A stretch of 59,762 nucleotides of DNA from Oceanococcus sp. (GCA_030147945.1 JASBUL010000058.1:1-59762), one strand, 5' to 3'. Positions 24,708 through 34,535 are shown, counted from the stretch's first letter. Numbers and translations are program-made. Notes: generated by a model from the sequence alone, not told the origin.

Positions 24708-25830
24708 TAGCGCTGCAGAGAAAACCCAGGAACCCACCCCCAAACGTTTGCGTGAAACGCGCGAGAAGGGTGAGATCGCGCGTTCGCGCGAACTCGGCAC
24801 GCTGGCCACTACGGCCGGGGCGGTGCTGGTGATAGCGATGTTTGGTGGATGGTTTGCGCGTCGTGCTCAGGCCTTGATGCATGACGGCCTGAGCCTGGAG
24901 CGGGGCCAGCTCATGCATCCCGAAGCCATGACCGCGGCCCTGCATGACACCCTGCTGCTGGGCCTGCAATGGAGCGTGCCGTTTCTGGTCGGCGGGGTGG
25001 TGTTCGCCTTTGTTGCCCCTCTGTTGATGGGCGGCTGGAATTTCTCCACCCAGGCCTTGCAGCCCAAATTTGAACGGCTTAATCCGCTGGCTGGAATCAA
25101 GCGCATTTTCTCCGCCCAGGCGCTGATGGAGCTGCTCAAGGCCGTGGCCAAGTTTGTTCTGCTCGGCGGGATGGCGGTGCTGGTGCTGTGGACCTGGCGT
25201 GAGCATGTGCTCGGACTGGGCATGCAGAATCTCAGCGCCGGGATGGCGCAGGGGCTGAAGCTGTGTTTCTACACCCTGGCGGCCTTGTGCATCGGGCTTG
25301 CCTTGATTGCTGCGGTCGATGCGCCATTTCAGTATTTCAGCCACCGCAAGAAGCTGCGCATGACCCTGCAGGAAGTGCGCGATGAAATGAAAGAGACCGA
25401 GGGGCGCCCCGAGGTCAAACAGCATATCCGGCGCATGCAGCAGGAGATGTCACGCAAGCGTATGGCCCAGGACATGGCGCGCGCCAACGTGGTGATCAAC
25501 AACCCGACGCATTTTTCGGTGGCGCTGTACTACGACCCGCAGGGTGATGCGGCGCCGGTGGTGGTGGCCAAGGGTGCTGACCACATGGCTGAGGTGGTGC
25601 GTGATCTGGCCCGTGAGCACCGCATACCGCAGCTGCGCATCGCTCCGCTGGCCCGGGCGCTGTACCGCCATGTTGAGGTCGGAGCGGAAATCCCTGCCGG
25701 GCTTTACCTTGCCGTGGCCGAGGTTCTCAGCTATATCTTTGCTCTGAACACGCGCCCCGCTCAGGCCGGGGAACCGCCCGATCCGGATATTCCTGATGTC
25801 TATCGCTGGAAACCGGACGATCCGCGGTAG
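24700..25830 (+). CDS. flhB: flagellar export switch protein FlhB
   Basis: FlhB switches export from rod/hook to filament proteins after autocleavage. The 376-aa protein begins with the conserved basic start EKTQEPTPKRLRETREKGEI and has four membrane helices. It carries NPTH at residues 268-271, where cleavage occurs between Asn and Pro, then the FlhB-C domain (VVVAKGADHMAEVVRDLARE). It closes the flagellar cluster here. flhA, normally next, is absent downstream in this window. Confidence 0.97.
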   Translation: MADSAAEKTQEPTPKRLRETREKGEIARSRELGTLATTAGAVLVIAMFGGWFARRAQALMHDGLSLERGQLMHPEAMTAALHDTLLLGLQWSVPFLVGGVVFAFVAPLLMGGWNFSTQALQPKFERLNPLAGIKRIFSAQALMELLKAVAKFVLLGGMAVLVLWTWREHVLGLGMQNLSAGMAQGLKLCFYTLAALCIGLALIAAVDAPFQYFSHRKKLRMTLQEVRDEMKETEGRPEVKQHIRRMQQEMSRKRMAQDMARANVVINNPTHFSVALYYDPQGDAAPVVVAKGADHMAEVVRDLAREHRIPQLRIAPLARALYRHVEVGAEIPAGLYLAVAEVLSYIFALNTRPAQAGEPPDPDIPDVYRWKPDDPR

Positions 25831-25874
25831 CCTTGCGGTCGGCGCGCCAACGCCTTCGCGCGCCGGGACCGGAC

Positions 25875-26549
25875 ATGAAAATCAGTTATCAGTTTCGCCA
25901 CAACGACAAAACGTTGCGGGATTTCGAAATCGATATTGCCAAGCCGGCACCGCCACGCCCGGGCAAGGGCGAATGGACACGCCTGAGTCGAAACAAGTGC
26001 GCCAATTGCACGCTGCGGGATGATCAGGTCTCGCACTGCCCACCGGCGGTGGATCTGGAAGAGGTGGTGGATGCCTTCAACGAAGTCATTTCCCACGAAG
26101 ACGTGTTTGTCATCGTCGATATCAACGAGCGGCATATTCTCAAGGATGGCGATGCGCAAAGCGGGCTGAGCGCGCTGATGGGCCTGATCATGGCCAACAG
26201 CGCCTGTCCGGTGCTGGGGCGCCTGCGCGGCCTGACGCGCACGCACACGCCGTTTCAGAGCGTGGAGGAAACCCTGTTCCGCTTCATCGGAGCCTATTAC
26301 CTGGGCCAGATGCTGGAAGAAAAGCGCGGCGGTCAGCCCGACTGGAGCCTGGATGGGCTGCATGCGCTGTTTGACGATCTCATGGTGGTCAACAAGGCGT
26401 TCAAGGCGCGGATTCATTCCGCAACACGCCAGGATGCCGCGATGAACGCGATCAGCGCCCTGGCCATGCATGCTCTGGGTGCCCAGCTGTCGCTGGATGA
26501 TTGCGAGGATGAACTGGCCGAGTTTGCGATTCAGCCAGCTGCGTCTTGA
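25875..26549 (+). CDS. conserved protein of unknown function with C-x2-C-x9-C motif
   Basis: I do not know a function for this 224-aa protein. It starts MKISYQFRHN, and residues 41-59 read KCANCTLRDDQVSHCPPAV, a compact Cys42/Cys45/Cys55 cluster that could bind metal. The rest is predicted mixed alpha/beta then helical, without signal peptide or membrane segment. ATG 25875 is preferred over upstream in-frame codons, which lack a ribosome site. It lies 44 bp after flhB in the same direction, so it may be cotranscribed with the export genes; that is position only. Confidence 0.75.
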   Translation: MKISYQFRHNDKTLRDFEIDIAKPAPPRPGKGEWTRLSRNKCANCTLRDDQVSHCPPAVDLEEVVDAFNEVISHEDVFVIVDINERHILKDGDAQSGLSALMGLIMANSACPVLGRLRGLTRTHTPFQSVEETLFRFIGAYYLGQMLEEKRGGQPDWSLDGLHALFDDLMVVNKAFKARIHSATRQDAAMNAISALAMHALGAQLSLDDCEDELAEFAIQPAAS

Positions 26550-26678
26550 GGCCGCTAGTCATTTCGGACGAAGCCCGTTCGGGCGCACTTTGAGAAAACT
26601 TCCTTATTCGTAATCCGGACGCGCGTCTTTCGCGTAGTGCTTTGTGAGCAACCGGATTTGCTGAACAAGGAGGCGAGT

Positions 26679-27935
26679 ATGTCTGTTGCCACCCCTGAAA
26701 TGATCGATAGCCTGCGCACCGGTGGCGTAACCCCGGGCGCGAAGATTGAGGAGTCCTCTGTGTCCGAAGTAACCCCTGAAGTGCTGGTCCAACGTGCCCG
26801 TGACATGGTTCCGGTGCTGGCCGAACGTGCGGCCAAGGCGGCGGAATTGCGTCGCGTGCCGGATGAAACCGTTGCGGAAATGCAGGCTGCGGGGTTCTTC
26901 CGCGTGTTGCAGCCGAAAAAATATGGTGGCTACGAAATGGATCCGCAGGTGTTCTACGACATCTGCATGACCATCGCTGAAGGCTGCATGTCCACCGCCT
27001 GGATCTATGGCGTGATCGGGGTGCACAACTGGCAGATCGCCCTGTTTGATCCCAAAGCCGCAGAGGATGTCTGGGGCGCTGGTGACACCGACGTGCGCAT
27101 TGCGTCGACCTACATGCCCAAAGGGCAGGTTACGCCGGTTGAAGGAGGCTTCAAGTTCTCCGGTCGCTGGGCGTTTTCCAGCGGCATCGAACATTGTGAC
27201 TGGGTGTTTCTGGGCGGTTTGATTTTCAACGAAGGCCAGCCGCCGGAATACCGCACGTTCCTGCTACCCAAGTCCGACTACAAGGTGATTGATACCTGGC
27301 ACGTGATTGGTCTGAAGGGCACCGGCTCGCAGGACATTCTGGTCGAGGATGTGTTCGTGCCGGAACACCGGACCCACAAAGCCTCGGATGGCTTCATGGG
27401 CACCAATCCGGGGCGCGACACCTTCACTTCGGATCTGTACAAGCTGCCTTTCGGGCAGATCTTCGTGCGCGCCGTGTCCTCGGCGGCGATTGGTGCGCTA
27501 CAGGGCATGCTCGACGAGTTCGTCAACTTCGGCAAAGTCCAGGTTGGCAACATGGGCAACAAGACGGCCGAGCAGGGGCCGGCACAGCTGGCGGTGGCAG
27601 AAACTGCGGTGGCGATTGACGAGATGAAGCTGGTTCTGCAGCGCAATTTCGGTGTGCTGATGGGCAAGATTCGTGCGGGCGAGCCGCTCGACGATATCAA
27701 TCAGCGTTTGCATTACCGCTTCCAGGCGGCCCAGGTCGTGGAGCGCTGCGCCAAGCACGCCTACCAGCTGTTCTCGGCCTGTGGCGGGCGCGGCATATTC
27801 AGCGATTTCGCGCTCAATCAGAAGATGATGGACATCTTCGCCGCGCGTGGTCACTACGCCAATAATCCGGATCAGTTCGGCAAGAACTATGGCGCCGTGA
27901 CGCTGGGCATGGAGAACGGCGACTTCTTCCTGTAA
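26679..27935 (+). CDS. HsaA-like flavin-dependent monooxygenase (acyl-CoA dehydrogenase fold)
   Basis: The 418-aa protein belongs to the acyl-CoA dehydrogenase superfamily branch of reduced-flavin monooxygenases. In HsaA/TesA2 this branch hydroxylates 3-HSA in steroid ring A breakdown. Visible signatures are GFFRVLQPKKYGGYEMDPQV (about 66-85), IAEGCMSTAWIYGVIGVHNW, a GRWAFSSGIEHCDW segment and the C-terminal GHYANNPDQFGKNYG. The ATG follows a strong AAGGAGG. The reductase partner (HsaB/TesA1) is not adjacent. It is followed 66 bp later by a KstD-like gene, which supports a steroid-like substrate, though not a specific one. Confidence 0.82.
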   Translation: MSVATPEMIDSLRTGGVTPGAKIEESSVSEVTPEVLVQRARDMVPVLAERAAKAAELRRVPDETVAEMQAAGFFRVLQPKKYGGYEMDPQVFYDICMTIAEGCMSTAWIYGVIGVHNWQIALFDPKAAEDVWGAGDTDVRIASTYMPKGQVTPVEGGFKFSGRWAFSSGIEHCDWVFLGGLIFNEGQPPEYRTFLLPKSDYKVIDTWHVIGLKGTGSQDILVEDVFVPEHRTHKASDGFMGTNPGRDTFTSDLYKLPFGQIFVRAVSSAAIGALQGMLDEFVNFGKVQVGNMGNKTAEQGPAQLAVAETAVAIDEMKLVLQRNFGVLMGKIRAGEPLDDINQRLHYRFQAAQVVERCAKHAYQLFSACGGRGIFSDFALNQKMMDIFAARGHYANNPDQFGKNYGAVTLGMENGDFFL

Positions 27936-28001
27936 GGCAGAGCGCAACAAGACGACAACAGCGGCGGGGCATGATGCCCCCAGCCGCGTGGGGTGTGGGC
28001 G

Positions 28002-29720
28002 ATGAGTGAGAAATGGGATCAGAGCTACGACGTTGTCGTCGTAGGTTCCGGCGCCGGTGGTTTGACTGCGGCACTGACGGCGCAGGCCAAAGGCCTGTCG
28101 GTGCTGGTGGTCGAGAAGAGTGACAAATACGGCGGCACCAGCGCGGTCTCCGGCGGTGGCATCTGGATTCCCTGCAATGACCAGATGGAAGGTCTGGGCT
28201 GTCCGGACTCCTACGCCGAGGCGCGCCAGTATCTGGATATCCTGACCGAGGGCGAGGTTGATTCCGAGCGTCTCGACGCCTACATCCATCGCGCCAAGGA
28301 CATGGTCACGTTCCTGCGCGAGCGGTTCAACATCCGCTTCCGCTCGATCCCGATCTATCCCGATTACTTCCCCCACAAAGCAGGCGGCAAACCGGGTTTC
28401 CGCACCATGGAACCGGAGGATTTCTACGCCGACCAGCTGGGCGAGGAATACGCCAACCAGCGGCCGCCGTATGCGGCAACCCTGCTGATGGGTCGGGTGG
28501 CGATGAACCAGGTCGATGCGCACGCCTTGCTGTGCAAGGACAAGGGCTGGGTCTGGCTGTTCCTGAAAGTGATGTGGAATTACTGGACCGATTTCAGCTG
28601 GCGGCGGAAATCCAGGATCGACCGGCGCATGGTCATGGGCCAGGCGATGGTGGGTTCGATGCGCAAGGCCATGCTGGATCACGATGTGCCGCTGTGGCTG
28701 AACACCGGGCTCAGCGACTTGATCGAGCAGGGGGGACGGGTTGCCGGTGTGCGGGTCAGCCGCAACGGTCAAGCCATGAACATCGAAGCGCGCCATGGGG
28801 TTGTGCTGGCCAGTGGCGGTTTCGAGGCCAACCAGGCCATGCGCGAGAAGTATCTGCCGGCGCCGACCGATACCCGCTGGAGCGTGGCGCCGGGCATCAA
28901 CCATGGCGACGGTATCAATGCCGGACTCAAACTGGGCGCGGCAACCCGCTTCATGCATCTGACCTGGGGCAGCCCCTCAACCGTGCTGCCGGGCGGTGGA
29001 CCGGCCACCGGCCTGTTTGTCGAACGTGCCGCGCCGGGCTGCATGATGGTCAACAGTCAGGGACAGCGCTTCGTCAATGAAGCCGGGCCTTACACCGAGG
29101 TGGTCTACTCGATCTACGAAGATCACCAGAAAACCGGCGGCAGCGTGCCGTGCTGGCTGATCTGTGATGCGCGTTTCCGCAAGAAATTCCCCTTGGGTCC
29201 GATCATGCCGGCACAGTTGCAGCCGGACCGTGCGATTCCCAAAGCGTGGGAGAACGAGGTTTACTACAAGGCCGACAGCCTGGCCGAACTGGCAGCCAAG
29301 ATCGGTGTGGATGCCGATGGTCTGCTGGCGCAGACGGCGCGTCTCAATGCGATGGCTGAGCGCGGCGTGGATGAGGAATTCCACAAAGGCGAAAACGTCT
29401 TTGATCGCTATTATGGCGACCCCACGCACAAGCCGAACCCGTGCCTCGGAACGATCGAAAAAGGGCCGTTTTACGCGCTGCGCGTGACCCCGGGCGAACT
29501 GGGCACCAAAGGTGGGCTGGATGCCGACGCCCGCGCCCGAGTGATGCGTGAGGACGGCAGCGTGATCGATGGGCTCTACGCGGTGGGCAACTGTTCGGCC
29601 GCGGTCATGGGCAAGACCTATGCCGGGCCGGGCTCAACCCTGGGCCCGGCCATGGCCTTTGCCTACCTCGCAGTCGAGCACATGGCCGAGAAAGCAAGCA
29701 CGGCGCGTCGCGCTGCTTGA
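28002..29720 (+). CDS. 3-ketosteroid delta-1-dehydrogenase-like FAD flavoprotein
   Basis: KstD enzymes insert the 1,2 double bond into 3-ketosteroids. The 572-aa protein has the N-terminal FAD motif VVVGSGAGGLTAALTAQAKG (about 12-31) and GGTSAVSGGGIWIPC. It carries VNEAGPYTEVVYSIYED in the catalytic domain, and the C-terminal GKTYAGPGSTLGPAMAFAYL matches the conserved Tyr/Gly catalytic region. Length fits the family (about 510-570). Related FAD enzymes act on other 3-keto substrates, so the substrate is inferred from the HsaA-like neighbour. The ATG at 28002 is chosen over one at 27993. Confidence 0.82.
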   Translation: MSEKWDQSYDVVVVGSGAGGLTAALTAQAKGLSVLVVEKSDKYGGTSAVSGGGIWIPCNDQMEGLGCPDSYAEARQYLDILTEGEVDSERLDAYIHRAKDMVTFLRERFNIRFRSIPIYPDYFPHKAGGKPGFRTMEPEDFYADQLGEEYANQRPPYAATLLMGRVAMNQVDAHALLCKDKGWVWLFLKVMWNYWTDFSWRRKSRIDRRMVMGQAMVGSMRKAMLDHDVPLWLNTGLSDLIEQGGRVAGVRVSRNGQAMNIEARHGVVLASGGFEANQAMREKYLPAPTDTRWSVAPGINHGDGINAGLKLGAATRFMHLTWGSPSTVLPGGGPATGLFVERAAPGCMMVNSQGQRFVNEAGPYTEVVYSIYEDHQKTGGSVPCWLICDARFRKKFPLGPIMPAQLQPDRAIPKAWENEVYYKADSLAELAAKIGVDADGLLAQTARLNAMAERGVDEEFHKGENVFDRYYGDPTHKPNPCLGTIEKGPFYALRVTPGELGTKGGLDADARARVMREDGSVIDGLYAVGNCSAAVMGKTYAGPGSTLGPAMAFAYLAVEHMAEKASTARRAA

Positions 29721-29732
29721 ACAGGCCGGGCA

Positions 29733-29757
29733 TCACCACCGCATCCGGCGGTGGTGA
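29733..29757. terminator. hairpin between convergent kstD-like and fimX-like genes
   Basis: A 10-bp perfect stem (29733-29742 with 29748-29757, TCACCACCGC and its complement) encloses a 5-base loop in the 49-bp gap. No T-run follows on either strand, so it may only slow polymerase or protect the ends. Confidence 0.45.
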
Positions 29758-29769
29758 ACGCAGCGGAGC

Positions 29770-31827
29770 CTAGCTCAGCTCGAAACTGGTGCTGCGCAGT
29801 TCACGATCGGGTTCATGCACGTGGCTGCCCATGATGTAGTTCACGCCCATCTGCCACAGTCGCGCCATGCCATTGGCGTCGGTGACGCGTTCGGCGATGG
29901 TCTTCACGCTGTGCTGCTTGGCGTACTCCATGATGGCTTCCAGGGCCTGCATGTCAGCCCCGGCCTTGCCGATCGATTCGGTGAAGTCGGAGTGCAGCTT
30001 GATGTAGCTGACCTTGAGCCGTTCCAGCATCTGTTGTGACTGGCGGCTGGTGCCAAAATGGTCGAGCGCGGTGGCCAGACCACAGGCCTGAGCTGCGCTG
30101 ACCAGATTCTGGGCACGGGAGATGTGATCCTGCAGATGGTGCTCGCGGATCACCAGCACCATGTGGCCCTTGAGGAAGCTGTTATTCTCGACGAACGGCT
30201 TGAGCCAGGTGATGAACTTGTCCGACTCGGCCAGGGTGCTTTCGGCCACGCGCACGAAAAAGCACGGATCCCGATGTTCCGATAATTGCTTGCCGATGAC
30301 CTGGGCGGCGCGTTGCACGACCCAGCGGTCGATATGCGGCATCAGGCCATTGGCTTCGGCGGCCGGCATGAAGTTGCGGGCCAGCACTTCTTCGCCGTCC
30401 TCGTCGATCATGCGCAGCAGGATGTCCGAGAACTGGCGCTCTTCACCGGCCAGGCTGGCGATATTCTGATAGGCCAGTTCAAAACGGTTGTCGTTGAGCG
30501 CTTTTTTGACCTTGGCGGCCCACAGCGCCTGCTGCTCCTTGCGCTTGAGCTCTTCGGCGGTATCGCCGGCGATGGTGATGGCGTTGCCGCCCTTGCTCTG
30601 CAGCTCCTGCGCCTGACCGTGCAATTTGGTCAGCAGGGCCTGAGGGTCTTCCGGATCGTTGGCCAGTGGATAGATCACGACGCTGGCCGTGCATGAGACT
30701 TCTTTCTTGCCCGCCTTGAACACGCTGCGCGCCAGGGTGCGCTGGAAGTGCTCCAGATTGCCGCGCATGTCGTCGAGCGAATCGCGATGTCCGAGCACAA
30801 TCATTTCAGACAGCGAGAAACGGAAGATTCTGTCGTTGTCACGACTGGTTTCGCGAATGATTTCGATGACCTGCTCGGCGACCTGTTCAGCGCCGTCGTA
30901 GCCGGCCCGCTGTTCCAGTCCGGCGTAGTCATCAAGACTCACGAAAATCAGGCTGGCCACGGCATCGCCGATGCTGGTCAGGGCCTGCTCGTGGATGGCG
31001 GCGATAACACCCTGGCGGGCGACCCCGGCATCCTTGCTGATGTCGCCGGCCGGGCCGCGCGATTCCTGGCCACGAATTTCGATGGCCGGTTCGCCATCAT
31101 GTTCGATACGAATGAAGCGGGCATCCAGACGCTTGGTGGCGCCGCTGTCGCTGCTCAGGGTAAAGCCCACCGGTGAATCGTCGTGACGGCCTTTCATGAC
31201 CGCCTTGACCGCATCCTTGACGGTTTGCTGATCCTGCTTGGCGACCAGATCCATCAACGGGTAGCCAATCAGGTCTTCCGGATCGGAGAAGCGCAGGGCG
31301 TCGGCCAGTGCCATGTTGGCATGCACCACGATGCCTTCCTGCACACGCAGGCCCGGGGCGCTGGTGCTGCCCAGATCCTGGGTGCGCACGCGTTCGAGTT
31401 CGGCAATCTTGTCGCGCAGGCCCTGCAGCTCTTCGTGCATGGCGTAGAGCTCATATTCCTGCTGGAACAGCATTTCCAGGTGCGGCAGGTTGCCCAGTGA
31501 GACCACGCCGCGTGCGCCCTGGGCCATGGCATCGGTCACGCTGCGTGCGTCGGTGTTGTTGTTGAGCTGCAGCACCGGGATTTGCGGCTTGTGTCGATGC
31601 ACGGCCTCGACCAGCTGAATCAGTCGGCAGTCGGAGAATTCCACATCATGCACCGCGATGCAGATGTTGGATTTTTCGATGATGTCGGCAAAGCTGTCGA
31701 GACCGGGTGCCACCAGCACGTGCACGCTGTGGCCGCTGGTTCGGAGGTGGGCTTCGATCTGTTTGGCGTCGTTCGGGGTATGGGCCAGCACCAGCACCTC
31801 ACCCTTCATCACAATTCTTTGCCGCAT
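29770..31827 (-). CDS. FimX-like degenerate GGDEF/EAL protein
   Basis: The 685-aa protein has the order of P. aeruginosa FimX: N-terminal receiver-like domain (about 7-125), PAS domain (about 160-260), GGDEF-like (290-425) and EAL-like (445-680). Both catalytic signatures are lost. RFSLSEMIVLG occupies the GGDEF position and SDILLRM replaces the EAL motif. FimX binds c-di-GMP without making or cleaving it and controls type IV pili, so this protein is likely a c-di-GMP receptor. The EAL-like DHFGTSRQSQQMLERL and VKTIAERV parts are kept. It follows epmB by 38 bp on the same strand. A second ATG at 31809 is an alternative start. Confidence 0.85.
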   Translation of the reverse strand: MRQRIVMKGEVLVLAHTPNDAKQIEAHLRTSGHSVHVLVAPGLDSFADIIEKSNICIAVHDVEFSDCRLIQLVEAVHRHKPQIPVLQLNNNTDARSVTDAMAQGARGVVSLGNLPHLEMLFQQEYELYAMHEELQGLRDKIAELERVRTQDLGSTSAPGLRVQEGIVVHANMALADALRFSDPEDLIGYPLMDLVAKQDQQTVKDAVKAVMKGRHDDSPVGFTLSSDSGATKRLDARFIRIEHDGEPAIEIRGQESRGPAGDISKDAGVARQGVIAAIHEQALTSIGDAVASLIFVSLDDYAGLEQRAGYDGAEQVAEQVIEIIRETSRDNDRIFRFSLSEMIVLGHRDSLDDMRGNLEHFQRTLARSVFKAGKKEVSCTASVVIYPLANDPEDPQALLTKLHGQAQELQSKGGNAITIAGDTAEELKRKEQQALWAAKVKKALNDNRFELAYQNIASLAGEERQFSDILLRMIDEDGEEVLARNFMPAAEANGLMPHIDRWVVQRAAQVIGKQLSEHRDPCFFVRVAESTLAESDKFITWLKPFVENNSFLKGHMVLVIREHHLQDHISRAQNLVSAAQACGLATALDHFGTSRQSQQMLERLKVSYIKLHSDFTESIGKAGADMQALEAIMEYAKQHSVKTIAERVTDANGMARLWQMGVNYIMGSHVHEPDRELRSTSFELS

Positions 31828-31865
31828 GTGGTTGTGTGATCCTCTGTGTTTTGTGAACCGGCTGC

Positions 31866-32909
31866 TTACAGCCCCCAGTTCATTGGCAACTTGCCTTGTT
31901 CGCCGGGCACCTCGCGCACCAGACGCGGGACCAGATAGCCCGGTAAGCGGGCATTCAACTCCCGCATAATGCCACGCGCGTGCGTGTCTGCAACCGCAAA
32001 ATGTGCTGCGCCGGCCACCGGGTCGAGCTGGTGCAGGTAATACGGCAGCACACCGATCTCAAACAGGCGTTCGCTGAGCCGGGCCAGTGTCTCGGCCTCA
32101 TCATTGACCGCGGCCAGCAGTACGGCCTGATTCAACAGGGTGAGGCCTGAGTCGCGCAACTGGCTACAGGCCGTGGCAACACTGTCATCAAGTTCCTGTG
32201 CGTGGTTGCTGTGCAGGACCATAACCCCTTGCAGGCGCGAGCGGCGCAAGCGTGCAAGTAACGTGCCGGTAATGCGTTCGGGCAACACGATGGGCTGGCG
32301 CGTGTGGATGCGCAAGCGGCGCAGGTGGGGAATGGCCTCAAGGGCATCCAGCAGGCGTGCGATCTTGTCGTCCGACAGGCTCAGCGGATCGCCACCCGAG
32401 AGTATGGCTTCATGGATGCTCGGGTCGGCGGCTACGGCGGCCACGGCATGCTGCCAGCCGTCGCGGCCTTCTCGCGCTTCGGCGTAGGGAAAGCTGCGCC
32501 GGAAGCAGTAGCGACAATGCACGCCACAGGCGCCGGTGGTGATGAGCAGGGCCCGGCCGTGATATTTGTGAATCAAGCCGGGGGTGGGCTGGAAGTGGCT
32601 CTCGTTCAGAGGGTCGTCGCCGAATCCGGCCACCTGCTGCTGCTCGCGCTGACGCGGCAACACCTGCAGCAGCAACGGATCATTGGCATCGCCATGGCGC
32701 ATGCGGCGCGCGAAACCGCGGGGTACACGCATTGCAAAACCGCTTTTCGGCGGGGCCAGGGCGTCGATCTCGGATGCCTCCAGGCCCAGATCGCGCAGCA
32801 GTGCGTAGGGATCGCGGTAGGCCTGGCGCAGCTCATGCTGCCAGTCAGCATTTGCGTCCTGCGACCCTGAGGTCGCTTGCGGCAGATGTTCGATCACGGC
32901 GTCAGGCAT
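31866..32909 (-). CDS. epmB: EF-P beta-lysylation protein EpmB (lysine 2,3-aminomutase type)
   Basis: EpmB is a radical-SAM, PLP-dependent aminomutase that converts alpha- to beta-lysine for EF-P modification. The 347-aa protein has the iron-sulfur motif C-x3-C-x2-C (Cys128, Cys132, Cys135 in [15 protein letters not shown]). It also has [20 protein letters not shown] and the [19 protein letters not shown] segment. It is divergent from efp-epmA, only 37 bp apart, so all three parts of the modification system are together. A FimX-like gene follows on its strand. Confidence 0.95.
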   Translation of the reverse strand: MPDAVIEHLPQATSGSQDANADWQHELRQAYRDPYALLRDLGLEASEIDALAPPKSGFAMRVPRGFARRMRHGDANDPLLLQVLPRQREQQQVAGFGDDPLNESHFQPTPGLIHKYHGRALLITTGACGVHCRYCFRRSFPYAEAREGRDGWQHAVAAVAADPSIHEAILSGGDPLSLSDDKIARLLDALEAIPHLRRLRIHTRQPIVLPERITGTLLARLRRSRLQGVMVLHSNHAQELDDSVATACSQLRDSGLTLLNQAVLLAAVNDEAETLARLSERLFEIGVLPYYLHQLDPVAGAAHFAVADTHARGIMRELNARLPGYLVPRLVREVPGEQGKLPMNWGL

Positions 32910-32946
32910 ACGTTATTATTGGTGGTTTGTTTCCAGTGCAAATCTC

Positions 32947-33510
32947 ATGAGCAGCTATTCCACCAACCAGTTCAAAGGCGGTCTCAAAATCATGCTCGAT
33001 GGTGATCCTTACACCATCGTCGAGAACGAGTTCGTCAAACCGGGTAAAGGTCAGGCCTTCAACCGGGTCAAAGTGCGCAATCTGAAAAATGGTCGCGTGG
33101 TTGAGCGCACGTTCAAATCCGGTGATTCGGTGGAAGCGGCCGATGTCCACGAGCTGGAATTGCAGTATCTCTATAACGATGGCGAATTCTGGCACTTCAT
33201 GGAGCCGAAATCCTTCGAGCAGTATACGGCGGATGAAAATGCCGTGGCCGATGCCAAGAACTGGATCAAGGAGCAGGACAACTGCACGGTGGTGCTCTAC
33301 AACGGGGCGCCGCTCAGCGTTGAGGCGCCGAACTTCGTCGAGCTGGAAGTGACCGAAACCGATCCCGGCGTGCGTGGCGACACCTCCGGTGGCGGCGGCA
33401 AGCCGGCGACACTGGAAACCGGTGCGGTGGTCCGCGTGCCGCTGTTCATCGATGTTGGTGACAAGCTCAAGGTTGATACGCGTAGCGGAGAGTACGTCTC
33501 ACGCGCATGA
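32947..33510 (+). CDS. efp: translation elongation factor P
   Basis: EF-P rescues ribosomes stalled at proline runs. The 187-aa protein has the KOW-like N-terminal domain with the modification loop [10 protein letters not shown], where Lys34 is the target of beta-lysylation. Two OB domains follow, and the C-terminus reads [20 protein letters not shown], then [11 protein letters not shown]. The end overlaps epmA by 4 bp. Its promoter must lie within or overlap the 37-bp gap to epmB. Confidence 0.98.
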   Translation: MSSYSTNQFKGGLKIMLDGDPYTIVENEFVKPGKGQAFNRVKVRNLKNGRVVERTFKSGDSVEAADVHELELQYLYNDGEFWHFMEPKSFEQYTADENAVADAKNWIKEQDNCTVVLYNGAPLSVEAPNFVELEVTETDPGVRGDTSGGGGKPATLETGAVVRVPLFIDVGDKLKVDTRSGEYVSRA

Positions 33511-34481
33511 CCGACAGCGGGCGGGTCTGGCAACCGGCGGCCAGCATCGAGGCGCTGCGTTTCCGGGCTGCTGTGCTGGCGCAGCTGCGCGCGTTCTTTG
33601 CCGAACGTGGGGTTCTGGAAGTCACCACTCCGGTGCTGTCCGCGGCGGCGGCGACCGATCCGCAGATCGAGAGCCTGTGGTTGCATGATGGCAGTGGTCG
33701 GCGCTGGTGGTTGCAGAGTTCACCCGAGTTTCACATGAAGCGCCTGCTGGCTGCGGGCAGCGGTGCGATCTATCAGATCGGGCCCGCTTTTCGGGGCGAT
33801 GAACAGGGACGCTGGCACAACCCCGAGTTCAGCATGCTGGAGTGGTACAGGCCCGGCTTCGATCATCATGCGCTGATGGACGAAATCGAAGCACTGTGGG
33901 CCTTGCTGGCGAAAACCTCCACATCGCCGTGGCCGCGCTATCGCTACGCCGAGTTGATCTGCGAGGCTACGGGTTTGGACTGGGCAGACGCCTGCGACGC
34001 TCGGCACTTGCGCCGCGCGCTCGAGGCACGTGTTGGCCGCCTGCCCAAGGCCCTGGATTCAGGCGGCTTGCTTGATGCCGCCATGAGTCTGCTGGTCGGT
34101 CCCGGACTGGGTCATGAAAGCCCGTGTTTTGTGCATGATTTTCCGCCCGAGCAAGCCGCGCTGGCGCGCGTGGAGCAAGGCCACGATGGCCACGCCTGGG
34201 CACGTCGCTTCGAGTGGTTCTGGTGTGGTCAGGAACTCGGCAACGGGTTTCATGAACTGACCGATGCCGATGAACAGGCACAACGCTTTGCTGCGGACCG
34301 TGCGTTGCGGCAACGTGCCGCTCAGGTCGACGTGCCGGCCGATGATGCCCTGATTGCCGCGCTGGGCAGCGGTTTGCCGGCGTGCGCTGGCGTGGCGGTC
34401 GGTGTAGATCGCCTGTGTGCTTTGCTGATGAAGGCCGAGGGCGTGTCCTCGGTGATTGCGTTTCCCGCGGATCGCGCTTGA
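33507..34481 (+). CDS. epmA: EF-P lysine ligase EpmA (GenX/PoxA)
   Basis: EpmA is a short lysyl-tRNA-synthetase-like enzyme that attaches beta-lysine to EF-P Lys34. The 324-aa protein contains only the class II catalytic core. Visible parts are [16 protein letters not shown] near residues 32-47, motif 2 in [20 protein letters not shown] and motif 3 in [14 protein letters not shown]; the tRNA-binding domain of LysS is missing. It overlaps efp by 4 bp (ATGA). A hairpin starts at its stop codon. Confidence 0.96.
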   Translation: MTDSGRVWQPAASIEALRFRAAVLAQLRAFFAERGVLEVTTPVLSAAAATDPQIESLWLHDGSGRRWWLQSSPEFHMKRLLAAGSGAIYQIGPAFRGDEQGRWHNPEFSMLEWYRPGFDHHALMDEIEALWALLAKTSTSPWPRYRYAELICEATGLDWADACDARHLRRALEARVGRLPKALDSGGLLDAAMSLLVGPGLGHESPCFVHDFPPEQAALARVEQGHDGHAWARRFEWFWCGQELGNGFHELTDADEQAQRFAADRALRQRAAQVDVPADDALIAALGSGLPACAGVAVGVDRLCALLMKAEGVSSVIAFPADRA

Positions 34482-34502
34482 CCCTGGAGTGGGCTCCAGG
34501 GT
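34481..34502 (+). terminator. hairpin after epmA
   Basis: A perfect 9-bp stem (ACCCTGGAG 34481-34489 with CTCCAGGGT 34494-34502) begins at the last base of the epmA stop. There is no T-run, so it may attenuate rather than end transcription into the transporter gene. Confidence 0.45.
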
Positions 34503-34535
34503 GATGCTGCGCACCGTTTGATCGAGGATTTTGCC

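Noticed and set aside
29770..31827. active diguanylate cyclase/phosphodiesterase
   Set aside because: Both GGDEF and EAL signatures are replaced, so catalysis is unlikely.
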